A stretch of 64,000 nt of DNA from Steromphala cineraria (taxonomy: Eukaryota > Mollusca > Gastropoda > Trochida > Trochidae). Below, in pieces: positions 12,230-22,583 of this stretch (the stretch's first letter is position 1; each line of letters opens with the position of its first letter). The notes beneath the pieces were generated by a model that was not told the origin of the DNA, made no database searches, and worked only from the letters and a program-made list of their open reading frames with translations. A program made the translations under genes and the position numbers. The stretch is taken from assembly GCA_916613615.1 (NCBI GenBank), contig OU744732.1:59595227-59659226 (forward strand). The letters are read 5' to 3'.

Positions 12230-13168
12230 TTGCATTGTGTTGCAGATGGAACGGGTCAACAAAGACAGCTGATTACAGAGTTGTTTGAAGCAGTAGGACA
12301 GTATCGAGCATCAACATTTGCTGAAAATACAGTGCGGACTTATAAGACCCATTTCAACACATATATGGAATTCTGCAACGCTATTGGACAACCACCAGTT
12401 CCAGTAAACCAGTGGCACGTGGTGCTGTATGCGGCATACTTGGCCAGGAGATTAAAGCCTAGTTCAGTAAGGCAGTATCTTAATATCATACGACTTCTAC
12501 ATCTTGAATGTGGATACGCTCACCCCTTTGAAGATAGTTGGTTGGTGAAATCAACGTTACGGGGTATCGCACGCGTTAAAGGATCTGAAATTAACAGGAA
12601 AACACCTGTTTCACCAACCATGTTGATCAAATTGTACGATGTGATTGATTTCAGTTGTCGCCTACATGTGAACTTGTGGGCTGCAATGTTACTCATGTTC
12701 TTTGGGATGTTCCGAAAATCAAATCTGTTCCCCAACAATGTTCAAAGTTTTGCTGAAGATAAGCATTTTACAAGAGATTGTTTTCAGTTGTGTAACGACG
12801 GATCGCTCCTTATCACAGTCAAGTGGTCCAAAACGATTCAGTTCAAAGAGCGCAGGTTTGAAGTGAACTTGCCATGTATTTATCCTCACGTCTTGTGCCC
12901 TGTGAAGGCTATGATCAATTTGCTTCGCACAAATAAGAGCGTTGATGCCAAACCAGTGTTTTATGCAAAAGTAGGTGCCAGGGATGCCATCATGACATCT
13001 TCTAGTTTCAGTTCTAGCCTGTGTCAAGTGCTCAAGAAAGCTGGCATAACTGAAAACATAACGAGTCACAGCTTTCGCAGAGGGGGTGCAACATCGGCGT
13101 TAAGCTGTCGGGTACCGGGAGAGATAGTCAAGCTCATGGGAGATTGGAAAAGTTCTGTTTGGGTCTAA
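12230..13168 (+). CDS. tyrosine recombinase of the YR retrotransposon, lacking the catalytic Tyr
   Basis: A 312-residue open frame with the phage-integrase fold. An N-terminal core-binding region (ENTVRTYKTHFNTYMEFC, LKPSSVRQYL) is followed by the catalytic domain. The first catalytic Arg lies in MFFGMFRKSNL, and the His-X-X-Arg box is HSFRRGG. The conserved MGDWKS block near the end normally precedes the nucleophilic tyrosine by a few residues. Here the frame ends VWV-stop at 13168, no tyrosine follows in any frame before the B1 repeat, and so the nucleophile is missing. In family members this enzyme integrates the circular cDNA. This copy is probably inactive because its 3' end is deleted or mutated. 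It overlaps the end of the RNase H frame slightly, as is common in compact retroelements. Confidence 0.85.
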   Translation: MHCVADGTGQQRQLITELFEAVGQYRASTFAENTVRTYKTHFNTYMEFCNAIGQPPVPVNQWHVVLYAAYLARRLKPSSVRQYLNIIRLLHLECGYAHPFEDSWLVKSTLRGIARVKGSEINRKTPVSPTMLIKLYDVIDFSCRLHVNLWAAMLLMFFGMFRKSNLFPNNVQSFAEDKHFTRDCFQLCNDGSLLITVKWSKTIQFKERRFEVNLPCIYPHVLCPVKAMINLLRTNKSVDAKPVFYAKVGARDAIMTSSSFSSSLCQVLKKAGITENITSHSFRRGGATSALSCRVPGEIVKLMGDWKSSVWV

Positions 13169-13181
13169 GAGTGGTCTTTTT

Positions 13182-13292
13182 GGGGGGATTTCTTTAACTT
13201 GTAACCGTCATGTAATTTCTTGTAATAAATGAGACCCTCTTATTCTCCAAACAGTGTGTCATGTTTTTCTATTCATTGACGTTAAGGTTTAA
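13182..13292 (+). repeat. split direct repeat B1
   Basis: About 110 bases matching 13615-13726 at offset 434. Both contain AACTTGTAACCGTCATG, an AATAAA-like ATAAATGAG and end GACGTTAAGGTTTAA. B1 runs directly into A2, giving the B1-A2 junction typical of Ngaro and PAT elements. Confidence 0.85.
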
Positions 13293-13458
13293 GTGTATTT
13301 CATATTGAAATATATTTAAAACAAGTCAGATTATCTCCCTTTACCTTTAAGGTTTTATAATATTCTTTATTCCAGGAAGAGTTACTTCCCTTAGTTATAT
13401 TTCTCCGGCTTTTAAGGAAGCAGCATGGCTGACGGCAGCGTCACGTCAAAACACGAAA
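13291..13458 (+). repeat. split direct repeat A2
   Basis: Second copy of the 9403-9570 repeat. It is separated from B2 by about 156 bases (13459-13614) that are unique to this side, including a C-rich start. Confidence 0.85.
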
Positions 13459-13614
13459 CCCCCCACCGCCCCTTACGCCACCTTTACTTTCTCATGTTTC
13501 GGAGTTTTAATTCAATATTACTCTACCTTTTTGGCATTGGCATAAGCCTTTTAATGTATGCTAGCTACAATGAGGGTTTCCTGTGTTTCTATATGTTAAT
13601 TTTTTGTGTACGAG

Positions 13615-13726
13615 TTGGGGGATTTCTCTAACTTGTAACCGTCATGTAATTTCTTGTAATAAATGAGACCCTCTTATTCTCCAAACAGTGTGTCATGTTT
13701 TTCTATTCATTGACGTTAAGGTTTAA
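13615..13726 (+). repeat. split direct repeat B2, right end of YR element
   Basis: Matches B1 at 13182-13292 with only a few differences, and marks the right end of the element. No target duplication is seen next to 9403 and 13726, which is expected for tyrosine-recombinase integration. Confidence 0.85.
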
Positions 13727-13888
13727 ATATTGTCAATTGATAGTCTTAATCCTCTTTTCAGCTCCTCGGATTTATAACCTGACACATGTGTTGTTGCTTG
13801 TATATTGTAGTTGCTATAAAATTGTTTAGTAAATGCATATTGCAACAGTCTGGTCTTACCAAAACATTTTATTTCAATTTCTCTGCAG

Positions 13889-14108
13889 AATGTCAAAACT
13901 GAAGGAAAGTGGCATCCTAGAAGTCCTGGGTAGAAAGGGGTTCAAAACAAGGAACTCGACCCTGTGCGCCACAGAGAGAAAGGTTCAACCCGTTTGCCTG
14001 CAGGCTCTTACTGGAGGATTCATTGTTCTACTGGTTGGACTGTTAGTATCTTGCTTTATACTTGTGTTAGAACGACTTACGTGTATCAAATTATCATTTT
14101 CTAAGTAA
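13889..14108 (+). CDS. ionotropic glutamate receptor-like, last exon (TM4 and tail)
   Basis: The exon follows a good acceptor (TTTCTCTGCAG ending at 13888) and enters the frame one base before ATG at 13890. It codes about 72 residues: SKLKESGILEVLGRKG, then a CATERK segment, then a hydrophobic helix LTGGFIVLLVGLLVSCFILV followed by LERL and a short basic tail to the TAA stop. In ionotropic glutamate and IR-type receptors the end of the ligand-binding domain (a kLkEsGil helix, then a Cys-containing loop) leads into TM4, just as here. The rest of the receptor must lie upstream, outside what I can recognise; the YR element at 9403-13726 would sit in the preceding intron. The AATAAA at 14369-14374 is a suitable poly(A) signal. 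Confidence 0.7.
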
Positions 14109-14368
14109 AACATGTGAGTTTGTTTTATTTGAAACAGTCATATTTCAGAAACTGGTTTTTGTTAGTAGTGTCCCTAATTTCAGTTATCATGTAACACGAA
14201 GAACAACCTGTTGTCACAATGCTTGAAAGAGCCTTTTGAAAAGGAATGAAGAACACTATAGATGCTGGAAGGAACACCTGTTTATTTGCTTCTCGTTTTG
14301 GTTGTACCACTGATTGAAGTACATATGGGGAAATTGATTAAAATCACAGTTTTCGCCTCTTAAACATA

Positions 14369-14374
14369 AATAAA
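14369..14374 (+). terminator. candidate poly(A) signal of the receptor-like gene
   Basis: AATAAA lies 261 bases after the stop codon of the exon at 13889-14108. It is the first canonical signal downstream on this strand. Confidence 0.45.
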
Positions 14375-14696
14375 ACAAGTACATTATATACCAGCATGTC
14401 ACCAGTCGCAGGGGCTTGTAATTCACATAGTGTTTATAAATGAGATTACATATATGATTTAGTTAAAGGAATGATTGAAAACTCTTCAGACGCATCAATT
14501 ATTCAAGACCAATTAGCCTATATGATACGCATTTGGGTGTTTCGTGACAGCACTTTGTTAACTGAATACTATTGTATCAACCACCAAATATTTCAATCTT
14601 TGATGTTTTATTATCGAGACTTGTTTGGGATACTGTTTCAAATGAGACTGCACATGAAGGATGATATGTAGATATACACCATCTCGAATGCCCAAT

Positions 14697-15742
14697 ATTT
14701 TTAGTTCATCTGCTTATGGCATGGCATGGTGTCCGGCGTCCGTCCGTCCATCCGTCCGTCCATCCGTCCATCCGTCCGTAAACATTAGTGGAATTTCGAC
14801 TTCTTCTCCAGAACCATAAGGCCTAGAAAGCTGACACTTTGTGTACAGACTCCTTGGCTAGTGAGGATTATAAATTGTAGCTTTGGGCGCCCTGTGACCC
14901 CAAATAAGGGCCACAGGGGCCCCGCCCTAAAAAACTATTTGTATCTTCTTCTCCAGAACCATGAGGCCTAGAAAGCTGAAACTTTGTGTACAGACTCCTT
15001 GACTAGTGAAAATTATAAATTGTAGCTTTGGTGGCCCTGTGACCCTAAAAAGGGCCACATATGCCACGCCCTAAAAACCTATTTTCATCATCTTCTCCAG
15101 AACCATGAGGCCTAGAAAGCTGAAACATTGTGTACAGACTCCTTGACTAGTGAACATTATAAATTGTAGCTTTGGTAGTCCTGTGACCCTTAATAAGGGC
15201 CACATATGCCACGCCCTGAAAACCTATTTTCATCTTCTTCTCCAGAAGCATAAGGCCTAGAAAGCTGAAACTTTGTGTACAGACTCCTTGACTAGTGAGG
15301 ATGATGAATTTTAGCTTTATAATAATAATAAAGGCAACAGGAACGTCCTTCAAATCTATTTTCATCTTCTCCTGAAGTATAAGGCCTAGAAAAATGAAAC
15401 TTGTCGCCTACATGTATATACAGTGTTTAAAATATTGCCCGTCAGCCAGTCCTTGAACTGGCTACTTTTTGCCAGGACTGGTTACTTTTTGGTCAGGACT
15501 GGTCACTTTTTGGTCAGGACTGGTAACTTACAATATTTTTCTTAAATTTCCCAAAGGAATGTACCAACGATTTTTCAGGACAGGCTAGATTTCCAATCTA
15601 TTTTATACACTGCTATATACTTAATGTTATGATTGGTGACCCTGTGGCCTCTACAAAGGGGGAATCACATTGGTCACAATCTACATCATAGTTGATGATG
15701 AAGCCTGAAGAGATACAGAGCCAATGGCTCTATTTTTTACAT
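14697..15742 (+). repeat. ~145-bp tandem-core element, copy 1
   Basis: The element starts TTTTAGTTCATCTG and a GGCATGGCATGGTGTC stretch, followed by a CCGTCCGTCCATCCGTCC run (about 14738-14780). Then come about four diverged tandem units of ~145 bases, each beginning near TTCTTCTCCAGAACC and containing GGCCTAGAAAGCTG and ACAGACTCCTTG. The right end is near CAGAGCCAATGGCTCTATTTT. Copies recur at 19003-19472 (inverted) and 24496-26240. The layout resembles the molluscan pearl/HINE (Helitron-like) elements with tandem cores; that link is inference. No coding capacity. Confidence 0.7.
15421..15612. mobile_element. small MITE inside the tandem-core element
   Basis: The segment starts CAGTGTTTAAAATA and ends TATTTTATACACTG, an inverted repeat with one mismatch. 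It contains three to four short repeats of GGACTGGTNACTTTTTGGTCA. CAGTG ends recall hAT elements, but the flanks do not form a clean 8-base duplication. It interrupts the last unit of the surrounding repeat. Confidence 0.5.
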
Positions 15743-17349
15743 ATTTGTGTGTAATTTAACCCTTTATATATCAGTATTAATTACAAATGACAGGCACATC
15801 TAATCGAGGCTTTTTCTTTGTTATTCCTAATTGAAAATACAAAATGTTTTGCATCTACTTTTTTTTTACCAAGCAATGTCGGATGAACAGCAACTTTCAT
15901 TGGCTGCCTAATTTCTGCACGTTGAAACTGCGTTAGGTGTAAAAAATCGTTTATTACTAGGCCTTGTTAGTTCAATATTTAACGAAATATTATATAGAGA
16001 GTGCTTAGTAATGCATTTCTTTATCAATATGAATGATTAGTATTTAACATGGATGTGTTTAACATTACCGATGAATGCATTAATTTACCATATTTGTATA
16101 TCTGACGTTCATTATTCATGCCGACCTCCGAATTACTTTCCGAATATTGCAAACGGTCGTATCTTTTTATAAACTGTTCATTTCATAATCGCTACGAAAT
16201 TATGGTATGTTTGCTCCTGTATGTTGGCAACTGCGTGTCATGTGGTTTGCCTTTGCTAAAAGTCTCGCAATATAATTATTTTTATATTTATAATTAATAT
16301 TGTTATTTAATGATCTATCATTGAAATAAAAACCTTTTCCTTATACACTGTAGTTTAAGCATCCTTTATTAATAGTCCTGCATCGTTTCTCTTAATGTTG
16401 TTCATGTTTGGAGATGTGATTGCATGCTGTTTCATTGAATGGCACTGAACAAAAAATTGCAAACTTGGATTAAAAATGTTATATATACATTCATTCCTTT
16501 ATAACGCGTCAGTGGAAAAAATAAACGTTTAAACAAAAACGTTGGCATTGAGTGTTCCAAATATATCAACTTGAACATCAAAACATTACATGCACCAGCT
16601 ACGACCACTGCCTTATTTGATGCAGCATTACGTAATCTTTTCTGTGCTTATATAGGCCAATGAGAAATCGTGTGAAGTTTGTACCGTAAAGATTAAGAGT
16701 GTGTTGCTCTTAAACCATGCAGAAAGCTTGAACTAGGCCTGAGAATGACGCTAATTGGTTTGCGAGAGAAAATGGCTTGCAAAGTGACATTCCAAGAACT
16801 TTGATCAGGATCGTTAAGGGTGGTTTTTATGTATCATTTAGTTCATTTCTATTTAACAATCTATACTTCTGCTTACCAAAGGTTTGTTTAACTACTTTGG
16901 AAATCAGTGCAATTTTATTGTAATATGTTTTTGTCTTTAGTTTTACTTATTCAATCAGTATTGTACCAAATGATTCGATTTTTGAGCAGATGAAGAAAAA
17001 TCATTTTCCCATCACATACTGAAAGTTGGTGATAATATTATGAGAGGAACGTATTTGGCAAAGACTTATGCAACACTGAGACCCACATGCAAAATGCAAA
17101 ATCTCAAATTTCTTGATCATCTTGTAAAATACACTTTAGATATTTCACGTTAAAATGTAAATGTTGACCAATAATTACTATTTTTAACGTACATTTTCTG
17201 AAAATATGTTTATGGAAAATCAAAATTTATTTTTTTTAGCCCATGCGTCTCTTTGAGAATGCTTAAATTATTTTGCATGCCATATATCTGGTTTTTGTAT
17301 TTATGGTGTAGATATGATCAGCGTTCAAATTGATGACAAAGGTGTGACT
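15743..17349. other. no gene recognised
   Basis: AT-rich DNA with no coherent open frames or repeat boundaries that I can define. Confidence 0.4.
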
Positions 17350-18349
17350 TTAAAGGGGCAGTAGCACGTTTTTTCGATGTTTTATTTGTTAAAAATGAAT
17401 ATTTAAATCAAAAGTATATATAAAATGTTTTAAAATTAGATGGTAAAACATGGTCATACTCAGACCCGATTATCCGTAGTCGTAGAAAAAGATGTCAAGT
17501 AAAAGGAGAAACAATTTGGAACTCTCCAACAGAGAGGTAGAAATGCTCGTGGAATCAAGGTTGTAGGCGCTGTGCAGAACTTGGTACCGGAAGATGGCTG
17601 ACAATTTGAGCGAGAACTAGTAAGTCAATCTATTTACTTGACCTTTTGATTTAAAGACAGTACGATGTAGACATGTCCTCTTGTAGATCTATTGATTTAT
17701 GTTCGAGTTAAATATTTATTGTTTGCATATAGTTTTAGATCGGTGGTCCTGCGTCGGTATTCGGTAACATACCGCTCGTCTTGACTGTCAGAGTGTCCGA
17801 CAACTTTCTCAGTTTCTGAATTTCTGCGACACTGACACCGTGACACACATCATGCCTAAATGAAATCGATGAAGTAATTTTGGAAATCGAGTTCAAAACA
17901 CGTTACTTCATACAATTCATGTTTATCTTTTCTGGATTCATCATGTAGACATTTTTCTATTGGTTGATTATTGGAGATGAAAAATAAATGTTTTTCTCTA
18001 AGTTTGCATAAAATTCACGGAAACGATGACAGAGTGTCCCAAGATATGACTTTGATAAAAGAGAACATGTAGATCTGTTTGTATATCTAAGAAATCACTC
18101 TGTCCAAAACATAAATAGTTACACTTGTCTGCAGGCAAGCTAAAATTGTGTCAAGCAATGTATGGAGAGTGAACTCGGAAAGTGGAATAAGGAAGAGACA
18201 ATATGAGGCCACATCACCAGCAGTTTGGAGCGGCTCATATGGGTGTTAAACAGGCTCAAGGCTTTGACTCAAAGGTTGGTGTTTTTCTGGTTAGACAATA
18301 TCTTCTCCTGCAGTTTTCTGAAGTTCAAGCATTGTCAACCGAGTAGGGT

Positions 18350-18531
18350 ACGAAAGCCTACAAGGGCCAAATTCAATGATAACATTTAAAAAAAAAAGTT
18401 GAAATAACAACTTTTAAAGTTGATATTACTTGTTATTTCAACTTTATAACTTGTTATTTCAACTTTAAAAGTTGTTATTTCAACTTTTTTTTTAAATGTT
18501 ATCATTGAATTTGGCCCTTGTAGGCTTTCGT
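18350..18531. mobile_element. foldback MITE with 8-bp target duplication
   Basis: A nearly perfect palindrome. The outer arms begin ACGAAAGCCTACAAGGGCC and end in the exact inverse; the arms are about 70 bases long, with an AACTTTATAACTTG-type centre of AAGTTG/CAACTT repeats. The flanks AGTAGGGT (18342-18349) and AGTAGGGT (18532-18539) are identical, an 8-base target duplication. Eight bases fits hAT or Merlin-type transposases acting in trans; the superfamily is inference. Confidence 0.85.
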
Positions 18532-19002
18532 AGTAGGGTCCAATTTATTTAACCAAGGTAATTTTTGCCCTATCATGCCTGAAATATTGGCTTTTGGCAT
18601 GGGATGGGGTGACAAATCTACAAATATGATCTACTGAGTCATGGGACTTTCTTGTTAGTCCTAACAATTAAAGCAAGTCCCTAACAATTAGTAGGCACAT
18701 AGTACTACACAAGTTGATAAGTTGATCACAGAAAGTATAAGTTTAGTGGGGAGGAAAATAATGGATATTTTTCCTAATTAAACAAATTAGACACTTAAGA
18801 AAGAAAGATTTGAGACTTATTTCTATAAAAGTTCAATTGAAATTGAGTCATGTGTAAATTGAAAGAAATGGCTCAATTATTGCTATATCAAGCTTATAAG
18901 ATCTATAAGAAAGCATCTGCACATCTCATAAAGTTCTAAATTGAAAATGGGACATGTCTGTAAACTATTAACATTGTTGTCTTATAAATTGTCAAAATAG
19001 AG

Positions 19003-19472
19003 CCTTTAGGTTATGTGGCTCATCAGGCTTCATATTTAATTTTGCTTTGGGTGTTCGCAATGTGGTTCCCCACTTTGTAGATGCCACAGGGTATGGAATT
19101 CTACAATTAAGTATATAGGCAATATGATTCAGATGCCGGTTATCAAATCAGAAATGCAATTTGCTCAAACATTAAAAAATATGCCAAACTTAGAATAAGA
19201 AGGTTACCAAATCTGCAATTGATAATTAAAGCTAAAAGTTATGATACAAAGGTTAACTAAGCCCTGTTTAGGGACCATGGGGTCACCAAAACTGTAAATC
19301 ATAATCCTCACTAGACTTGAGGGGTATCTACACAAGGTTTCAGCTTTCTAGGCCTTGTGCGTCTAGAGAAGAAATAAAAAATGCATACAGTTTACGCCAG
19401 GACGGACGCTGGACACCATGCCCTGCCATGCCGTAAGTCCATCGGGCTTTACAAGCCGGATGAGCTAAAAAC
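19003..19472 (-). repeat. ~145-bp tandem-core element, copy 2 (inverted)
   Basis: On the minus strand this has the same head as 14697 (TTAGCTCATCCGG, GGCATGGTGTCCAGCGTCCG), one core unit with GGCCTAGAAAGCTGAAAC, and the same tail near GAGCC at 19003. It is shorter than copy 1, with a single core unit and a reduced CCGT run. Confidence 0.65.
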
Positions 19473-21018
19473 CTAAAGGTTTGAAGAGAAGCACATTGTA
19501 CTGAAGAAGTTCAAGATTTTTCAAAATTGTTCGATGCTTGTGACTCCCTTCTTTCAAACACCAGAATCGTCCTTAGAAACTGCAGACAACTATTTTCGCA
19601 ATAAAGAAGTAGTTGTCCAGAAAAATTCTTGCTTCTGTCATGTTCAACATCTTAATGCCATTCAAAGACTTGCAGTCAACTTGGTCAAAGGGGGTGGGGA
19701 ATTTACAAATGATATTTGGATTCTCAGTTCTTATTTGGAGCTATGAACTGTCAGGTTCTTCTATGAGGTGTGGATCCAATATGAGAGAGTGTGGTAACAA
19801 ATTGTGATAATGTAAAGCAATACTCCCTTTTTTTACTCACCTGTGATGACATCACAAATTCAAAATTTTTCTCCCATGAATATTCATTGTCAAGTCTGTC
19901 CATCCATAATCATTTTGAGCAAAACTAAAAAATCGTAAGCCTTGCTCAATGACACTTGGTATGTGGGTTAGTCAGACTATGTAGATTTGCCTTTCAGAAA
20001 TTATAACATTTTCTGAGTTTACATTTTCCAGGCGCCACTATTTTCATGACCGAAGATTTTATATTTCCCCAAAACAAAGGAGATTATGTTTAACTTTTGT
20101 AGTGAGCCAGGCTTATATAATTCATGTGATCATAAAGAATATGGTAACAGTCTTTTGTGCGGAATGACATAAACTCTTCTCACCACCCCCCTCAGTTGAG
20201 CGAGCTATACAAATGAAATTGTAAGTGTAAGACCTAGCTAAAGAAAATTTGATATTTGGATCAGGTGCCTTTTGGTGATTTCAAATTGCAGGGAGTTAAT
20301 TTAAACTCACTGACATTCTTCATTCAAGATTACCATTAATTTCTAAACTGTGTCTCACTTAAGGGATTGTTTTACATGTTTTGTGCCTCTATCGATGTAT
20401 AACAGCAACAAATTGTATAAAATCGCGTAGTTTCTCCTAATTATTTTCACAAAAACTGTAATCAATGTCGTGAAATTGTGGTTTGTTACACGAAACAGTA
20501 CAAGTTGAATCAAAATTGAGAACTCCATTAACTAAAACGGCCGAAGATTTAATTTCGTTTTCGCAACCATTGACACCCATGCAATCACAATTCGTCTTAA
20601 CCTGAATCCGCATTTCGGAATTCCCCTAATTAGCATATCACACGACGTTCAAAATGTCCGCCGTTTGCGAGACGCTCGAAGCGAACAAGCTTGAGGACTC
20701 GTAGTTTATAAAATGCAGTCTTTCCGGTGAATGTATGGATTGTATTAGGGAGAAGAATGTATTAACTTGTTACAAACGCAGGTGGGAAGTGATAAGATAT
20801 GTTATATCTGTCTTTGGAACAGAACGTAACTCGCAACTGTCAAAACCGAACTATTGCGTCAGGTGACTGTGACGTCATAAGGAATGAATGCACATGGTAT
20901 GGTTGCAAATTTTTCTGCATTTATCGAGAAATGGCAGCAGTTTTTTGAGTGCTCTCGTCCAATCAGAATCGCGGAAATAAGTGTAACAAAACCATTTTGT
21001 AATTATTTAAAAATGGCA

Positions 21019-21042
21019 TAACATATATATATATATATATAG
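21019..21042. repeat. TA microsatellite
   Basis: A run of about 10 TA dinucleotides next to the segment that carries the hammerhead motif; a second TATATATATA run flanks it at 21172-21183. Confidence 0.8.
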
Positions 21043-21124
21043 ATTTAAAACACAAAAACACTACTCCCAGGTTGTATATAAATAAAATAGTATTATGGAA
21101 TTGGGTACATTAGATTCACATTCG

Positions 21125-21164
21125 CTAACTAGCGCTTTCAGCCATGTTGGCTTCTTCAGGTTAG
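21125..21164 (-). ncRNA. minimal type I hammerhead ribozyme motif
   Basis: Read on the minus strand, all conserved hammerhead core bases are present in order. Helix I 3' strand CUAAC comes first, then core CUGAAGA, then helix II AGCC-AACAU-GGCU. GAA and A15.1 follow, then a palindromic GCGC in place of helix III, then U16.1-A17, then the helix I partner GUUAG. Predicted cleavage is after the A at 21130. Such 40-base motifs with a very short, self-complementary helix III are known from Penelope-like elements and related animal retroelements, where they are thought to act as dimers. The surrounding ~150 bases (TA runs, TATTTTATTTATATACAACC) hold no open frame, so the parent element is not identified. 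Whether it cleaves is untested. Confidence 0.6.
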
Positions 21165-22277
21165 TCAGGTATGATATATATATAAGCATTTACTAATTAA
21201 AGAGACCTAGATGTGGTTTATTCTTAAACTCTTCATACAACTTCAGTTGAGCCGGGGGGATAAGCCATCTCTCTTGATCGCTCTTGTTGCAATCAGTGAG
21301 TGATACAAAAGAAAAAATCAAACTGAGTCCAGTTTACCAATAGTTCTTGTTTTTGATGGTTGAATACCAAACCCTCTACATCAAACTGAATGTTGTTTAT
21401 TATTTTGAGTTCCTTTCTAACTATAATGTATTATTCTCATCTATATGATGATGATCTACCTTTAATAGACTTGAGTTTCATGTTTGGGGGAAAAAATAAT
21501 TACATATTATAGTTGCATTTTTGGAAAAATAATGACATAATTTCAAAAAAGTATTCCAAACAAAGATTGATGAGCTAAAGAACCAGAAGCTCTGTTTTCA
21601 CAATAATATGGGTGTAAAGGTGTTTTCCCCTTAAAACCTTCAAACAATTTTTGTTAACATATTTGCAAGGGAGAATTTAAAATTTTCATAATATCATGGT
21701 TGTCAAATAGAGGCTGAAGTTCGAAAATAAATTGTTTACCCTTTATCTCTATATACAGGAATCAACCTTCCATCAACTCCATTATGATGCCAGTGATCCT
21801 TCACCAACCTTCCTTGCAGTTCTTAATACCAGTTCATGCAGGACACTGCTGTTGTGATGGTAAGTTTCATGAACACCTGGTTAAAAAACTATGACAAACG
21901 TGAACCCTATCAATTCATCAAACCTATTCAGTGAACTTCAAAGTGCTGAAGAGAGTTTCTCTTGAAGGAAAGTTTGTGGCATTGCTAACACTGTACAAAC
22001 TAGGGCAGTCGCACACATGGAGAGCTAGAACCAGCCATTGGCAATACTTGCAGGTTTCACTGCAATACATTAGAATAGAAGTTAGTGATAAAGGTTTGTC
22101 CTGCATTATTTTCCTGTATGTCTGTTTTATAACATCTCAACTTATAGATATGGATTATTAATTGTACATTAGTGATTTTGTGAATGATGTGAAAGAGTAG
22201 GGGTTGGGATACTTCAATATCAGAGGTAGTTACTTTTAGATAACTGACCTCAGATCAACCTGGAGGTTGGTTATCAC

Positions 22278-22304
22278 GAGGTTGGTTATCTGATAACCAA
22301 CCTC
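22278..22304. repeat. perfect 13-bp-arm palindrome
   Basis: GAGGTTGGTTATC, one T, then the exact inverse GATAACCAACCTC. It lies about 280 bases beyond the 3' end of the two-exon minus-strand gene, in a cluster with the hairpin at 22326-22374 and the inverted repeat at 22435-22531. Confidence 0.85.
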
Positions 22305-22325
22305 TTGATAACTGACCTCTCGGTT

Positions 22326-22374
22326 CGATACGGTGAACATGTCTCGGCTACGTCTCGCCATCTTCACCGTATCG
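22326..22374. repeat. 12-bp-stem hairpin
   Basis: CGATACGGTGAA and its exact inverse TTCACCGTATCG are separated by 25 bases that include TCTCGGCTACGTCTCG. Its role is unknown. Confidence 0.8.
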
Positions 22375-22434
22375 CACCTCGTAAAAAACTTACCCTCGAC
22401 TTACGGGTCTAAATGACCCTTTGCCTCTAATTGT

Positions 22435-22531
22435 GACTTTTGATATTCTTTAGAATGTGTTGTGATTTTCACCTGTGCATTCAGATATATTATGTCTTTA
22501 TTTCAATATGCCATTCTAAAGAATATCAAAG
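22435..22531. repeat. inverted repeat with 20-bp arms
   Basis: TTTTGATATTCTTTAGAATG is matched by the inverse CATTCTAAAGAATATCAAAG with one mismatch, about 55 bases apart. It lies just past the poly(A) signal of the minus-strand gene and may mark the edge of an inserted element. Confidence 0.75.
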
Positions 22532-22577
22532 GCCGCAAGAACGATAATAAAAGAAAACAAAAGACAGTAAAATACTC

Positions 22578-22583
22578 TTTATT
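22578..22583 (-). terminator. poly(A) signal overlapping a stop codon
   Basis: AATAAA on the minus strand overlaps the TAA stop of the exon 22582-22881 by two bases, so the 3' UTR would be only about 10-30 bases long. Confidence 0.55.

Larger units (their letters stand above)
9403..13726 (+). mobile_element. Ngaro/PAT-like tyrosine-recombinase retrotransposon
   Basis: A 4.3 kb element of the DIRS order. It has split direct repeats in the order A1 (9403-9570), coding region, B1 (13182-13292), A2 (13291-13458), B2 (13615-13726). Repeats A1/A2 and B1/B2 are nearly identical pairs. The coding order is gag-like ORF1, reverse transcriptase/RNase H, tyrosine recombinase. I see no methyltransferase domain between RNase H and recombinase, which fits Ngaro or PAT rather than DIRS1. 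The reverse transcriptase has an in-frame stop and several frameshifts, and the recombinase lacks its C-terminal end, so this copy is dead. It lies just upstream of the glutamate-receptor exon at 13889, probably in its intron. Confidence 0.88.

Noticed and set aside
15421..15612. 8-base hAT-type target duplication at the small MITE
   Set aside because: The flanking bases (TGTATATA and CTATATAC) do not match in register, so the duplication cannot be claimed.
17575..18265. Possible plus-strand first exons (ATG GCT GAC AAT near 17593 with a GTAAGT donor, and an acceptor CTTGTCTGCAG at about 18135)
   Set aside because: Joining them gives an immediate stop codon, and the other frames of the second piece are short, so no coding transcript can be supported.
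21740..21860. Plus-strand exon-like segment (CTATATACAG acceptor at about 21758, donor GTAAGT at 21860)
   Set aside because: The splice signals are acceptable, but the ~100 bases have no open frame that links to any neighbouring exon.
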